In this document: positions 24,926 to 33,537 of the stretch, piece by piece | Layout: every line of letters begins with the position of its first letter | Position numbering within the stretch: the stretch's first letter is position 1 | Notes under the pieces: model-generated | Database searches by the model: none | What the model was told of the DNA's origin: nothing | Seen by the model: only the letters and a program-made list of their open reading frames with translations | NCBI GenBank assembly: GCA_963663525.2 | Contig: CAXXHC010000001.1 | Coordinates: forward strand, 2,170,001 to 2,234,000 | Reading direction: 5' to 3' | DNA length: 64,000 nucleotides | From: G963663525 sp963663525 | Lineage (GTDB): Bacteria > Myxococcota_A > SURF-8 > G963663525 | Position numbers and translations under genes: made by a program

Positions 24926-25432
24926 TCATCTGGATGACGAATTGGGCTTGAATCCCATTTCCAGCCGTTTTCCAAGGTACACGACATGGAAAAGCTCTTC
25001 GCTCATGATATTGTTCACCATTTTTCGCGTTGTTTCATCGGTGGCCGATTCGCGTATGGCGGCGTAAAACGAAATGCTGCGATTTTCCATATCGATGGCG
25101 GCTTCGATGAGTTCTCGAATCGAACGCTCTCCCGTAAAAAATCGTTCCACTCCACGTAGGTCGAAAAAATTCCCCTTGACCGAATAATGAATGAATTCCT
25201 CGATCTCGTTCGAAACGTTTAACTCGGAAACATCCTCGCCTTCGATCAACGCTTCTTTCTTTTTTCGATAGCTGTTGGCGTGTCCTTCTTCTTCTCTTGC
25301 CAGTCTGGCGAACATGCCGGACAACTCTGGATCGGTTTCCGCCTCAGCCGCCTTTCGGTAAAACTGCGCCCCTTGTTCTTCGATTTGAATCGCGATATCC
25401 AACACATCCACGAGATTGATTTTCGATTTCAT
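24926..25432 (-). CDS. Ferritin-like/rubrerythrin-type di-iron protein
   Basis: A 168-residue protein starting at ATG 25432 with GGAG 7 bases upstream. Two helix pairs carry the di-iron ligand pattern of ferritin-like proteins: IQIEEQGAQFYRKAAE with REEEGHANSY (ExxH), then AIDMENRSISFYAAI with MSEELFHVVYLG (ExxH). There is no C-terminal rubredoxin CxxC domain, so it is not a classical rubrerythrin. Such proteins reduce peroxide or handle iron in anaerobes and microaerophiles. Whether it acts with the peroxiredoxin at 51 kb is unknown. Confidence 0.82.
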   Translation of the reverse strand: MKSKINLVDVLDIAIQIEEQGAQFYRKAAEAETDPELSGMFARLAREEEGHANSYRKKKEALIEGEDVSELNVSNEIEEFIHYSVKGNFFDLRGVERFFTGERSIRELIEAAIDMENRSISFYAAIRESATDETTRKMVNNIMSEELFHVVYLGKRLEMGFKPNSSSR

Positions 25433-25630
25433 GCCCCAACTCCATTTCGAATGCATTTATTGGTATGTTTCTATTTAAAGTATCCTTTTTCATGGCGCTT
25501 TGTGAAGCAAATTCGGTTTCTGTGGGAAATCCTATAGAGAAAGAGTTTTTTCCGTCGCCGATCGGTGGAATTGCACTTCTAGGGCATTTTGGGAAGTCTT
25601 CTTTCGCCTGCGCTCAAAGCGAGAAAATAA

Positions 25631-25659
25631 TTGACTTTTCAGAGGTGCCATGGTTGTAT
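25631..25659 (+). promoter_or_regulatory. Candidate promoter of the rpmH operon
   Basis: TTGACT (25631-25636), 17 bases, TTGTAT (25654-25659), about 60 bases before the rpmH start codon. The rest of the 25433-25630 gap shows nothing recognisable; no DnaA-box cluster was seen. Confidence 0.45.
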
Positions 25660-25721
25660 TCGTTGCTTTTTTGAATCAAGGACGGCTTGGGTTCGTCCAG
25701 GAGTTGGAACGAGGTAACGAC

Positions 25722-25871
25722 GTGAAACGCACCTATCAACCGCACAATATCAAGCGCGTTCGCACACATGGCTTCCGCAAGCGTATGTCCACCAAAAACG
25801 GACGGCTGGTTCTTAATCGCCGCCGTGCCAAGGGCCGCAAGCGACTTACGGTAGACGTGGGAAGCAAGTAA
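25722..25871 (+). CDS. rpmH: 50S ribosomal protein L34
   Basis: A 49-residue ribosomal protein L34 starting at GTG 25722, 7 bases after GAGG. The protein is full length and highly conserved: VKRTYQPHNIKRVRTHGFRK, then MSTKNGRLVLNRRRAKGR and KRLTV. An in-frame ATG upstream at 25650 would add an unconserved tail and is not used. It begins the conserved rpmH-rnpA-yidD-yidC block; dnaA, often found beside it, is not in view. Confidence 0.97.
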   Translation: MKRTYQPHNIKRVRTHGFRKRMSTKNGRLVLNRRRAKGRKRLTVDVGSK

Positions 25872-25880
25872 CGGAAGACG

Positions 25881-26264
25881 ATGAAAGCCTTTGGTTTTCC
25901 TCCGGAATCGCGTATCCGGCAGCGGCGAGAATACCTCGTCGTACAGCGACATGGGCGCAAATTCGTAGGAAAGCACTATATTTTCCGGTATTTGCCTTCC
26001 AAAACGGGTGCGGCGAGATTCGGCATGACCGTCAGCCGCAAAATGGGCAAGGCGCACGTCCGGAACCGCATCAAACGTATTCTCCGAGAGGCTTTCCGGC
26101 TGCACTGGCCGCGTGATACCCATTTTCTGGACGTGGTGGCCATTCCCCGCAGGGACTTGGCATTGCCCGCGCAGTTGGATCATGCGGTGGCCGATCTGCT
26201 GGAATTCGCAACGTATCAGAATCGCTGGTGGTTGAAAGGGGACGGGAGAGCGAAAGCTTGTTGA
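25881..26264 (+). CDS. rnpA: Ribonuclease P protein component
   Basis: A 127-residue protein subunit of RNase P, which helps the catalytic RNA trim 5' leaders of tRNA precursors. The family signature is GKAHVRNRIKRILREAFR (RNR motif), preceded by RIRQRREYLVVQRHGRK and ARFGMTVSRKMG. It begins 9 bases after rpmH and its end overlaps the start of yidD, typical of this operon. Confidence 0.96.
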   Translation: MKAFGFPPESRIRQRREYLVVQRHGRKFVGKHYIFRYLPSKTGAARFGMTVSRKMGKAHVRNRIKRILREAFRLHWPRDTHFLDVVAIPRRDLALPAQLDHAVADLLEFATYQNRWWLKGDGRAKAC

Positions 26265-26554
26265 AATGGATCGAACAGCTGCGCGTCTGGCTGGGATGGA
26301 TCGTCATCGGTCCGGTGCGCCTGTATCAGCGATTCATTTCACCGCTTTTTCCGCCGTCCTGTCGCTTCGAGCCCACATGCTCGGAGTTCACCATCCAGGC
26401 GGTTCGGCGCTACGGGTTGATTCTCGGTGGGATCAAGGCCGTTTTTCGGATCGCTCGCTGCCATCCGTTGATGCCGGGAGGCTACGAACCGGTGGATCAG
26501 GCATGGCCGAGGGTCCGACCGGGCTGGCCGTTTTCGAAACGAGACAAGTCTTGA
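26258..26554 (+). CDS. yidD: Membrane protein insertion efficiency factor YidD
   Basis: A 98-residue YidD that assists YidC-dependent insertion of inner-membrane proteins. Signature: RLYQRFISPLFPPSCRFEPTCSEF, YGLILGGIKAVFRIARCHPLMPGGYEPV. The start is taken as TTG 26258 because GGGAGAG lies 7 bases upstream and conserved sequence begins there; a GTG at 26228 would add ten residues. It overlaps rnpA by 7 bases, suggesting translational coupling. Confidence 0.93.
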   Translation: MLKWIEQLRVWLGWIVIGPVRLYQRFISPLFPPSCRFEPTCSEFTIQAVRRYGLILGGIKAVFRIARCHPLMPGGYEPVDQAWPRVRPGWPFSKRDKS

Positions 26555-26567
26555 ACGAAGGATGAAT

Positions 26568-28406
26568 ATGCAATCCGATCAGCGGCTTATCATTGCGATG
26601 GTTCTGGCGATGGTGGTGTTGTACATCTATTACGGCTACATCATGCCGCACCCCGACCCGCAACAGACCCCTCCCACAACGACGGAACAAACTGCATCGG
26701 CGCCAACGCTCCATGACGAACCCGGCGACACCGAACCCGGAAACGGTCGTCATCCGATGCTTCCCCAAAAAGCCGAAAAGCAAGCCGAAACCGCGAAAAC
26801 GGAAGCGCCTGCCGAAGGTGAAGTTGCTGAAAATACACAAGAACCCGGTACGGCTGAGGTCATGATCGCTCCAGAGAAAGCCGTTCCTGAAAAAGCTCAT
26901 CACGAACCTGTGGAAGTGCCCGAAAGCATTGATAAAATAGAGACAGAGGATTTCATCGCCGAATTTACCAATCACGGGGCGAGTATCCACTCTTTTCGTC
27001 TGAAATCCCCGAAATTTCAGCAAGTCGATGCCGAGGGCCGCACGTCGATGCTGGATCTCGTTTCCCTGACCCAGAGGGAGTTCTTGCCCGGCTTTTTGTC
27101 TTTTCACGAGGCGAATTTCCGTTTTCCTGCAGATGCCGATTTCGAAGTCGTCGAGGCGGGAGACAAGTCTATAATATATCGCTACGTGACCCCGGAAGGT
27201 CTGCGGATCGAGAAGACGTTTACGCATACCGAAGGTTTCATGTTCGATCTCACCGTGACCGTTTCCAACGAAAGCGGTGGTGTGGCGGCGGTGTCGCCCC
27301 GGTTGTCGCTTGCCGGATACGAAGATGAGGCGACGCTGAAAAGCATGGGCATGTTCGGCGGTCCCGCGTTCAACATGCAGATCCCGAAATCCCTTGTGGA
27401 CGACGAAGTGTGGGATGAAACCGACAAAAAAGCCCGCGCCGAAAAGGGTGGGCTGGTCAAGGGAAAAGTCGGCTGGTTCGCGATCGATCGACGCTTCTTC
27501 ATGATGGCGATCGTTCCGCCGGAGGTGGAGCGTTCGCAGGTGAATGTTTCGAGCCGTTTGGAAAGCTACCAGAACGCCAGTGGCGACGAAAAAACCCGAG
27601 AATGGATGAAGCTGTTTCACACCCTGCCCGAACGCGAATTGCAGGCGGGACAATCGGCGAAGTTCGCATATCACGCCTATTTCGGACCGAAATACTACAC
27701 CGAGTTGACGGATGTCGGCTATGAACTGGACCGCGCCGTGGACTTCGGCTGGTTCAAGGTGCTGGCGATTCCCATGCTCTGGGTGCTGAAATTCTCGCAA
27801 CAGGTGGTTATCAACTGGGGTATCGCGATCATCCTTCTGACCATCCTCGTGAAAATCCTCATCCATCCGCTGACGAAGAAATCCTTCGAGTCGATGCAGC
27901 GGATGAAGGATCTCAAGCCGAAAATCGACGAGTTGAACGAGAAATTCAAGGACGACCCGCAGAAAAAGAACCAGGAGATGATGGCCTTATACAAAAAAGA
28001 GGGCGTCAATCCCCTGGGCGGCTGTCTGCCGTTGCTGTTGCAGATGCCGATGTTCATCGCGTTGTACCAGATGCTGGCGAATTCGGTCGAACTGTACAAT
28101 TCTCCGTTCATTCCGGGCTGGATCAACTCCCTGACCGACAAAGATCCCTACTACATCATGCCTGTGGCGCTGGCCGTATTGATGTTCCTGCAACAGAAGC
28201 TGAGCCCTCAGGCGATGGATTCGCAGCAGCAGAAAATGATGATGTGGATGATGCCCGTCATGATGCTGTTTTTCATGGCCTGGTTGCCATCCGGACTCGT
28301 CTTGTATATCCTGGCCAATACCGTCATGGCGGTGGGCCAGCAATGGTGGATCGCCAAGCAGTCCGAAAAGAAAGCCGCCCTCGCGGCGGGAAATGCCAAG
28401 GGGTAA
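26568..28406 (+). CDS. yidC: Membrane protein insertase YidC
   Basis: A 612-residue YidC/Oxa1 insertase that folds and inserts inner-membrane proteins. ATG 26568 (MQSDQRLIIAMVLAMVVLYIYYGYI) is chosen over 26562 by its distance from AAGGA. A Pro/Glu-rich linker follows, then the periplasmic beta-sandwich domain (about 125-360) found in Gram-negative YidC, and the five-helix core (about 385-600: WGIAIILLTILVKILIHPLTKKS, VNPLGGCLPLLLQMPMFIALY). The long periplasmic domain supports a diderm host. Confidence 0.96.
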   Translation: MQSDQRLIIAMVLAMVVLYIYYGYIMPHPDPQQTPPTTTEQTASAPTLHDEPGDTEPGNGRHPMLPQKAEKQAETAKTEAPAEGEVAENTQEPGTAEVMIAPEKAVPEKAHHEPVEVPESIDKIETEDFIAEFTNHGASIHSFRLKSPKFQQVDAEGRTSMLDLVSLTQREFLPGFLSFHEANFRFPADADFEVVEAGDKSIIYRYVTPEGLRIEKTFTHTEGFMFDLTVTVSNESGGVAAVSPRLSLAGYEDEATLKSMGMFGGPAFNMQIPKSLVDDEVWDETDKKARAEKGGLVKGKVGWFAIDRRFFMMAIVPPEVERSQVNVSSRLESYQNASGDEKTREWMKLFHTLPERELQAGQSAKFAYHAYFGPKYYTELTDVGYELDRAVDFGWFKVLAIPMLWVLKFSQQVVINWGIAIILLTILVKILIHPLTKKSFESMQRMKDLKPKIDELNEKFKDDPQKKNQEMMALYKKEGVNPLGGCLPLLLQMPMFIALYQMLANSVELYNSPFIPGWINSLTDKDPYYIMPVALAVLMFLQQKLSPQAMDSQQQKMMMWMMPVMMLFFMAWLPSGLVLYILANTVMAVGQQWWIAKQSEKKAALAAGNAKG

Positions 28407-28409
28407 GTT

Positions 28410-28988
28410 ATGGATAACGCCTGGGATTGCATCGAACTCGTGCAGGGGGATATCGTCGAGCAGGACACTGACGCCATCGTCAACGCCGCCAACCGCACTT
28501 TGTTGGGCGGAGGTGGAGTGGACGGTGCCATTCATCGGGCCGCCGGTCCGAAATTGTACGACGAATGCCTGACGCTGGGAGGCTGCAACACCGGCGACGC
28601 CAAAATCACCCAGGGGTACAAGCTTCCCGCGAAGTACGTGATTCATACGGTGGGACCGATTTACAAGGAAATCGACGAGGACGAGCGCCTGCTCGCCAGC
28701 GCCTATCGCCGCAGTCTCGAAGTGGCGGTCCAGCACGGTTGCCGCACGGTGGCGTTTCCTTCGATCTCCACCGGTGCTTACGGGTATCCGCTGGAACAGG
28801 CGTCGATCATTGCCTTGCAGACCATTCAATCGTTTCTGAAAAAAAACCGGGACGTGCTGAAACTTGTGCGGATCGTCCTTTTCGGCAAGGAAGCCCTCGA
28901 AATCTTTCAGAAAAATCTCGACGAGCTTTCCGGTCGGGTTCCCGAAGAAAACTACATGCAACCGAAGAACGAGGCGGAAAACGACTGA
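28410..28988 (+). CDS. Macro domain ADP-ribose hydrolase (MacroD-like)
   Basis: A 192-residue protein made mostly of one macro domain. It begins 4 bases after yidC. Motifs for ADP-ribose binding are present: LVQGDIVEQDTDAIVNAANRTLLGGGGVDGAIHRAAG, GDAKITQGYKLPAKYVIHTVGP and AFPSISTGAYGYPLEQA. This is the MacroD/YmdB type, which removes ADP-ribose from acidic residues or deacetylates O-acetyl-ADP-ribose. A short charged tail follows. Its place inside the yidC-dprA run is unusual but may be only incidental co-transcription. Confidence 0.93.
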   Translation: MDNAWDCIELVQGDIVEQDTDAIVNAANRTLLGGGGVDGAIHRAAGPKLYDECLTLGGCNTGDAKITQGYKLPAKYVIHTVGPIYKEIDEDERLLASAYRRSLEVAVQHGCRTVAFPSISTGAYGYPLEQASIIALQTIQSFLKKNRDVLKLVRIVLFGKEALEIFQKNLDELSGRVPEENYMQPKNEAEND

Positions 28989-29186
28989 GGTGTCAGGTGT
29001 GCCCGCTTGCTGGGGTGCGCGAACTGGAGCCGTTTGATCCCCGCCGCGTTCGTTTTTTTGCAACTGGTCGAAATCGTTCGATATTTTCATGTCATCGCGT
29101 GGAATCGAATCCTCTGAGAAATGCGCAGGCTTGACAGCGCGTTGCAGATGGTTAGCATTCCTGCGATGGTTCTACCGGGAGAATCC

Positions 29187-30326
29187 GTGACCATGCAAGA
29201 TACTTTGCACAGGTTGTTGTGGACGGCGGCGGCAGTTTGGACGCCGACGCAGCAGCGGCGGATTTTCGAACGATGTCAAGAACTTCCGGAAGATCTCGAC
29301 GGCTGGTTGGAACTGGGCCGGGAATGCGAACTGTCCGAGTCGCGCCTGCTTGCGTTTCGAAAGAAGCGGGATTTTCTGGAACGTGACGAGAACGTGACAA
29401 AGGCCCGAAAAAAGGGCGTAAACGTGCTCGCCACACGGCATTTTCTGCGGGAGCGCGAGTTGCTCGGTTGGGAGGATCTTCCGCCGGTGCTGTTCTACCG
29501 CGGCGATTCCCGCAGATTGGGGAAACCTGGTGTGGCCATTGTCGGAGCCCGAAAGGCGACCTCCTACGGCAGGGAGATCGCCCGCCGGATCGCGACCGAG
29601 GCCGTTGGCTGTGGACGGCTGGTGGTGTCGGGTGCGGCCTACGGCATTGATGCCGCCGCCCATCAGGCGGCGCTGGATGCGGGTGGTTGCACGGTGGCGG
29701 TAATGGGATGCGGCTTGCTGCACGATTACCCGAAGGAACACGCCGGGTTGCTCGACCGCATCGCCGAAAGCGGCCTTGTGGTCAGCCAGTTTCCGCCGGA
29801 AACGGCTCCTCTGGGGCGCAATTTCGTGATTCGGAACCGGCTGATCGCGGCCCTGAGCCGGGACGTGGTGATCGTCGAAGGCACGAGCCGCTCGGGTGCT
29901 CGTCATACCGCCGATTTCGCCACGAAGTTGAAAAGGCGTCTTTGGGCGGTTCCGGGAGAGATCGGCAAGGCGAATTCCGAGTTGCCGCTGGAATTGCTTG
30001 TACGTGGGGCGCGGCTCGTATCGTCGCCGGGAGCGCCCTTTGAAGAGGTTCTGGCTGGAGAACAAACGACGCTGCGTTTTGAAACGGACGACGCTCCCGT
30101 GGTCTCTGAAACCAGGGAGCCTCCCGAGGACGCAACCGCACGTGGCGTACTTGAAGCGCTGACGGATGGTTCTTTAACGGTGGATGAAATCGGCGACCGT
30201 CTGACGTTATCTCCCGCCGCCGTGAGCGTGGCGATTACCTTCCTGGAGTTGGAAGGATGGATCGAAAAGGGCGGTGACGGCTGCTATCGGGCGCATCGAC
30301 TGCCGATGAAAGCGACGAAGGTTTGA
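29187..30326 (+). CDS. dprA: DNA-processing protein DprA
   Basis: A 379-residue DprA/Smf, which loads RecA on incoming single-stranded DNA during natural transformation. The start is uncertain: GTG 29187 is 5 bases after GGGAG, ATG 29193 is next. The Rossmann core is complete (VAIVGARKATSYGREIARRIA, LVVSGAAYGIDAAAHQAAL, TVAVMGCGLLHDYPKEHAGL, FPPETAPLGRNFVIRNRLIAALSRDVVIVEG). The C-terminal 60 residues form the winged helix (VLEALTDGSLTVDEIGDRLTLSPAAVSVAITFLELEGWIEK). It precedes topA, a common pairing. Confidence 0.94.
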   Translation: MTMQDTLHRLLWTAAAVWTPTQQRRIFERCQELPEDLDGWLELGRECELSESRLLAFRKKRDFLERDENVTKARKKGVNVLATRHFLRERELLGWEDLPPVLFYRGDSRRLGKPGVAIVGARKATSYGREIARRIATEAVGCGRLVVSGAAYGIDAAAHQAALDAGGCTVAVMGCGLLHDYPKEHAGLLDRIAESGLVVSQFPPETAPLGRNFVIRNRLIAALSRDVVIVEGTSRSGARHTADFATKLKRRLWAVPGEIGKANSELPLELLVRGARLVSSPGAPFEEVLAGEQTTLRFETDDAPVVSETREPPEDATARGVLEALTDGSLTVDEIGDRLTLSPAAVSVAITFLELEGWIEKGGDGCYRAHRLPMKATKV

Positions 30327-30379
30327 AATGGAAACGACAACAACCCTTTTTATGGGAAAACAGGTAAACGGCTGAAACC

Positions 30380-32686
30380 ATGAGTCATTCTCTGATTATC
30401 GTCGAATCCCCGGCCAAGGCCCGCACGATCGGGAAGTACTTGGGCAAAGACTTCAAAATCGAAGCCTCGGTGGGCCACGTCAAGGATCTTCCCAAGAAAA
30501 CGCTCGGCGTGGACATCGAAAACGATTTCGATACGAAATACGAAGTCATTCGTGGCAAAGGCAAATTGCTCAAAAAAATCCGCGACATGGCGGGCAAGGC
30601 CGACGCCGTGTACCTCGCACCCGACCCCGACCGCGAGGGAGAAGCCATCGCCTGGCACATTGCCGATGAAATCCGTAAGAAAAACGAGAACATCCACCGG
30701 GTGATGTTCCACGAGATCACCCGCAAGGCCGTGCAAGCCGCCCTGGAAAAGCCCGAAAAGCTGGACCGAAGCAAGTACGATTCACAGCAGGCGCGGCGTA
30801 TTCTCGACCGTCTGGTCGGTTACCAGATTTCGCCGATTCTCTGGCGCAAGGTCAAGCGGGGACTTTCCGCCGGGCGCGTGCAATCCGTCGCTGTGGAACT
30901 GGTGGTGGAGCGCGAGAAGAAGATCCGGGCCTTTGATCCGGTGGAATACTGGGTGCTGGGTGCGAACCTTAAAGGTTCGAAAGAACCGGGCTTTTTCGCC
31001 AAGCTGTCGCGCACCGACGGCAAGAAAAGCGAAGTTTCCAACGGCGACGATGCCGCCGCCATCGTCGAAGAGTTGCAGAGCAACCCGTTTCTGCTGGCGA
31101 AAATCGAGAAAAAGGAGCGCAAGCGCCATCCGCTGCCGCCGTTCATCACCGCGCGCCTGCAACAGGAAGCCGCCCGCTACTACCGGTTTACGGCCAAGCG
31201 AACCATGCAGATCGCCCAACGCCTTTATGAAGGTATCGATCTTGGACCGCTGGGCACGTTGGGTCTGATTACCTACATGCGTACCGATTCGACGCGCGTC
31301 TCTCCCGACGCCATCGGCGAGGTCCGCACGCTGATTTCTCGGGATTTCGGGCCGAAATACCTTCCCGCAAAGCCGAACAGCTACCGCAACAAGAAAAACA
31401 GCCAGGACGCCCACGAGGCGATTCGTCCCACGGATCTGAATCTGGCCCCGGAAAAAGTGGCGCCTTACCTGGAAAAAGATCAACTCAAGCTCTACACGCT
31501 GATCTGGAAACGCTTCATTGCCTCGCAAATGACCTCGGCGATTTTCGACGCCACAGGCTTCGATGTCGAGTGCGGACGCCACATGCTGCGCGCCACAGGT
31601 CAAGTGATGCGCTTCGATGGTTTCATGGCGATTTATCGCGAGGCGAAAGAGGAAGATCCGAAAAACGGCAACGGCGACGACGACCAGAACATCCTGCCCG
31701 ATCTCGTCGAAGGAGAGGTGCTGAAACTGGAGGATCTTTCCAGCGAACAGAAATTCACCCAGCCGCCGCCGCGATTCACGGAAGCTACGCTGGTGAGGGA
31801 AATGGAAGAAAAAGGCATCGGGCGGCCTTCCACCTATGCCTCGATTCTTTCCACGATTCAGGACAAGGAATACACGAAGAAAATCGCCGGGCGCTTCCAT
31901 CCCACGGAACTGGGCGAACTTGTTACGGAACTGCTGCTCGACTCCTTCCCCCGCATCATGGACGTGGAATTTACCGCGCAGATGGAGGAAAACCTCGACG
32001 AGGTGGAGGAAGGTAGACGCAACTACCTGGATTTGTTGAGGGATTTCTATCTTCCGTTCAAGGATGACCTGGGCCGCGCCGAAGCCGAGATGCGCGACGT
32101 CAAACGCCACGGCGAACCCACCAACCTGAACTGCCCCGAGTGCGGTCGGGAACTGGTCATCAAGTGGGGCAAAAACGGCAGCTTCATCGGATGCAGTGGC
32201 TACAACCAGACGCCTCGGTGCGAATTCACCAGTGAATACAAACGCGATCCGAGCGGCAAGGTGCAACTGAAAGAGCCCGAAATGACCGAGGTGCTCTGCA
32301 AGAAGTGCGGCAGCCCGATGATTATCAAAAACAGCCGTTACGGTCGTTTCATGGCGTGCAGCGCGTACCCGAAATGCAACCATACCGAGCCCATCGACAC
32401 CGGCGTGCCCTGCCCTGAAGAAGGTTGCAAGGGGTCGCTCGTCGAAAAACTCAGTCGAAAGGGCAGGGTGTTTTACGGCTGCAACCAGTTCCCCTCGTGC
32501 CGCTACGCCACCTGGAACAAGCCTGTGGATATCGCCTGCCCCTCCTGCGGATTTCCCCATATGGAGGAAAAACCCGCCTCCGACGGCAGGCCGCGCGTCA
32601 GTTGCCCGAAGTGCAAATACAAGCTCAATCAAGAGGAAATCGACGGTATTTCCGGTGAGGAAACCGACGCGATTTCCACCGACTGA
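30380..32686 (+). CDS. topA: DNA topoisomerase I
   Basis: A 768-residue type IA topoisomerase that relaxes negative supercoils. The Toprim domain opens the protein (LIIVESPAKARTIGKYLG, YLAPDPDREGEAIAWH). The active-site Tyr is in LITYMRTDSTRVS (about Tyr299). Other landmarks are SAGRVQSVAVELVVERE and MEEKGIGRPSTYASIL. The C-terminus has several four-Cys zinc ribbons (CPECGRELVIKWGKNGSFIGC, CKKCGSPMIIKNSRYGRFMAC, CPEEGCKGSLVEKLSRKGRVFYGC, CPSCGF..CPKC). The length is normal. Confidence 0.97.
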   Translation: MSHSLIIVESPAKARTIGKYLGKDFKIEASVGHVKDLPKKTLGVDIENDFDTKYEVIRGKGKLLKKIRDMAGKADAVYLAPDPDREGEAIAWHIADEIRKKNENIHRVMFHEITRKAVQAALEKPEKLDRSKYDSQQARRILDRLVGYQISPILWRKVKRGLSAGRVQSVAVELVVEREKKIRAFDPVEYWVLGANLKGSKEPGFFAKLSRTDGKKSEVSNGDDAAAIVEELQSNPFLLAKIEKKERKRHPLPPFITARLQQEAARYYRFTAKRTMQIAQRLYEGIDLGPLGTLGLITYMRTDSTRVSPDAIGEVRTLISRDFGPKYLPAKPNSYRNKKNSQDAHEAIRPTDLNLAPEKVAPYLEKDQLKLYTLIWKRFIASQMTSAIFDATGFDVECGRHMLRATGQVMRFDGFMAIYREAKEEDPKNGNGDDDQNILPDLVEGEVLKLEDLSSEQKFTQPPPRFTEATLVREMEEKGIGRPSTYASILSTIQDKEYTKKIAGRFHPTELGELVTELLLDSFPRIMDVEFTAQMEENLDEVEEGRRNYLDLLRDFYLPFKDDLGRAEAEMRDVKRHGEPTNLNCPECGRELVIKWGKNGSFIGCSGYNQTPRCEFTSEYKRDPSGKVQLKEPEMTEVLCKKCGSPMIIKNSRYGRFMACSAYPKCNHTEPIDTGVPCPEEGCKGSLVEKLSRKGRVFYGCNQFPSCRYATWNKPVDIACPSCGFPHMEEKPASDGRPRVSCPKCKYKLNQEEIDGISGEETDAISTD

Positions 32687-32697
32687 CTCGGAGGAGT

Positions 32698-33351
32698 ATG
32701 GACACCCAAAGCCTGCTGATGGCGATTCCCTATCTCGTGGCGCTGATTCTCTCGCTGACGGTGCATGAGTTCGCCCACGCCTGGTCGGCCTACCAACTCG
32801 ACGACGACACCGCCGCCCGCCAGGGCCGGATGACGCTCGATCCGACGGCGCACATCGACCCCATCGGCACGATTTTGTTCCCGCTTATCGCCATGTTTTC
32901 GGGGATTCCGCTGATCGGCTGGGCCAAGCCGGTGCCGGTCAATCCGCTCAACTTTACCCGGCGGATCACGATGCGCACCGGCATGTCGATCACCGCCGCC
33001 GCCGGACCGGCGGCCAATCTCGTACTGGCGCTTATCGCCTCGTTGGTGCATTTTCTGTTGATGGCCGTGGGTTTTTACTCGGAAGCCGTCTACCAGTTTG
33101 TCTTAACGCTGATGATGATGAATATCGCGCTGGCTTTCTTCAATCTGATCCCCGTTCCGCCGCTGGACGGCTCGAAAATCTTCGCGGGGATTTTGCCGCG
33201 CTCCTTCGACCAGGCGATTGCCTCCATCGAACGCTATGGCATGATTATCCTCTACGTTCTGCTATTCACGGGAGGGCTGGGGTTGATCTTCAAGTTCGCG
33301 GTTTACCCCATCGCGGACCTGCTGTGGTCCTGGCCGGAGTGGATATTGTAG
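32698..33351 (+). CDS. Site-2 protease family (M50) membrane metalloprotease
   Basis: A 217-residue polytopic membrane protein of the M50 family. ATG 32698 directly follows GGAGGAGT. The zinc motif HEFAH (residues 23-27) lies in the first helix and the third ligand in NLIPVPPLDGSKIF (about residue 143-156). GWAKPVPVNPLNF is the usual loop. Four or five membrane helices are visible and no PDZ domain, which fits the compact YwhC/FtsH-independent group rather than RseP. It is 11 bases after topA and probably co-transcribed. Its substrate is unknown. Confidence 0.92.
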   Translation: MDTQSLLMAIPYLVALILSLTVHEFAHAWSAYQLDDDTAARQGRMTLDPTAHIDPIGTILFPLIAMFSGIPLIGWAKPVPVNPLNFTRRITMRTGMSITAAAGPAANLVLALIASLVHFLLMAVGFYSEAVYQFVLTLMMMNIALAFFNLIPVPPLDGSKIFAGILPRSFDQAIASIERYGMIILYVLLFTGGLGLIFKFAVYPIADLLWSWPEWIL

Positions 33352-33537
33352 CGCGTTTTTTGTCGTTTCGACGCAAATTGACCTCTTTTTGCACGATTCA
33401 ATCCCATCGTTTGCACGAAGCCTAGTTGACAATTCCCATGGATTTTCGTCCCATGCTATGGCAACATCGGGTTCGAGCCACGAAACGGAACTTGAACGCC
33501 GTCCCCGTATCACCGTGAAACCGGGGTGGCGCTCGGA

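Noticed and set aside
24926..25432. Full rubrerythrin
   Set aside because: The rubredoxin-type CxxC domain is absent; only the ferritin-like four-helix part is present.
28989..29140. Possible tRNA because of GGAATCGAATCC
   Set aside because: No acceptor or D-arm partner could be paired; only the T-loop-like word fits.
30782..32632. 616-residue minus-strand frame opposite topA
   Set aside because: Antisense shadow of an unmistakable topoisomerase I gene in GC-rich DNA.
33426..33457. TTGACA upstream of the radical SAM pair as a promoter
   Set aside because: No good -10 box at 16-18 bases; the only TAT-like word is about 25 bases away.
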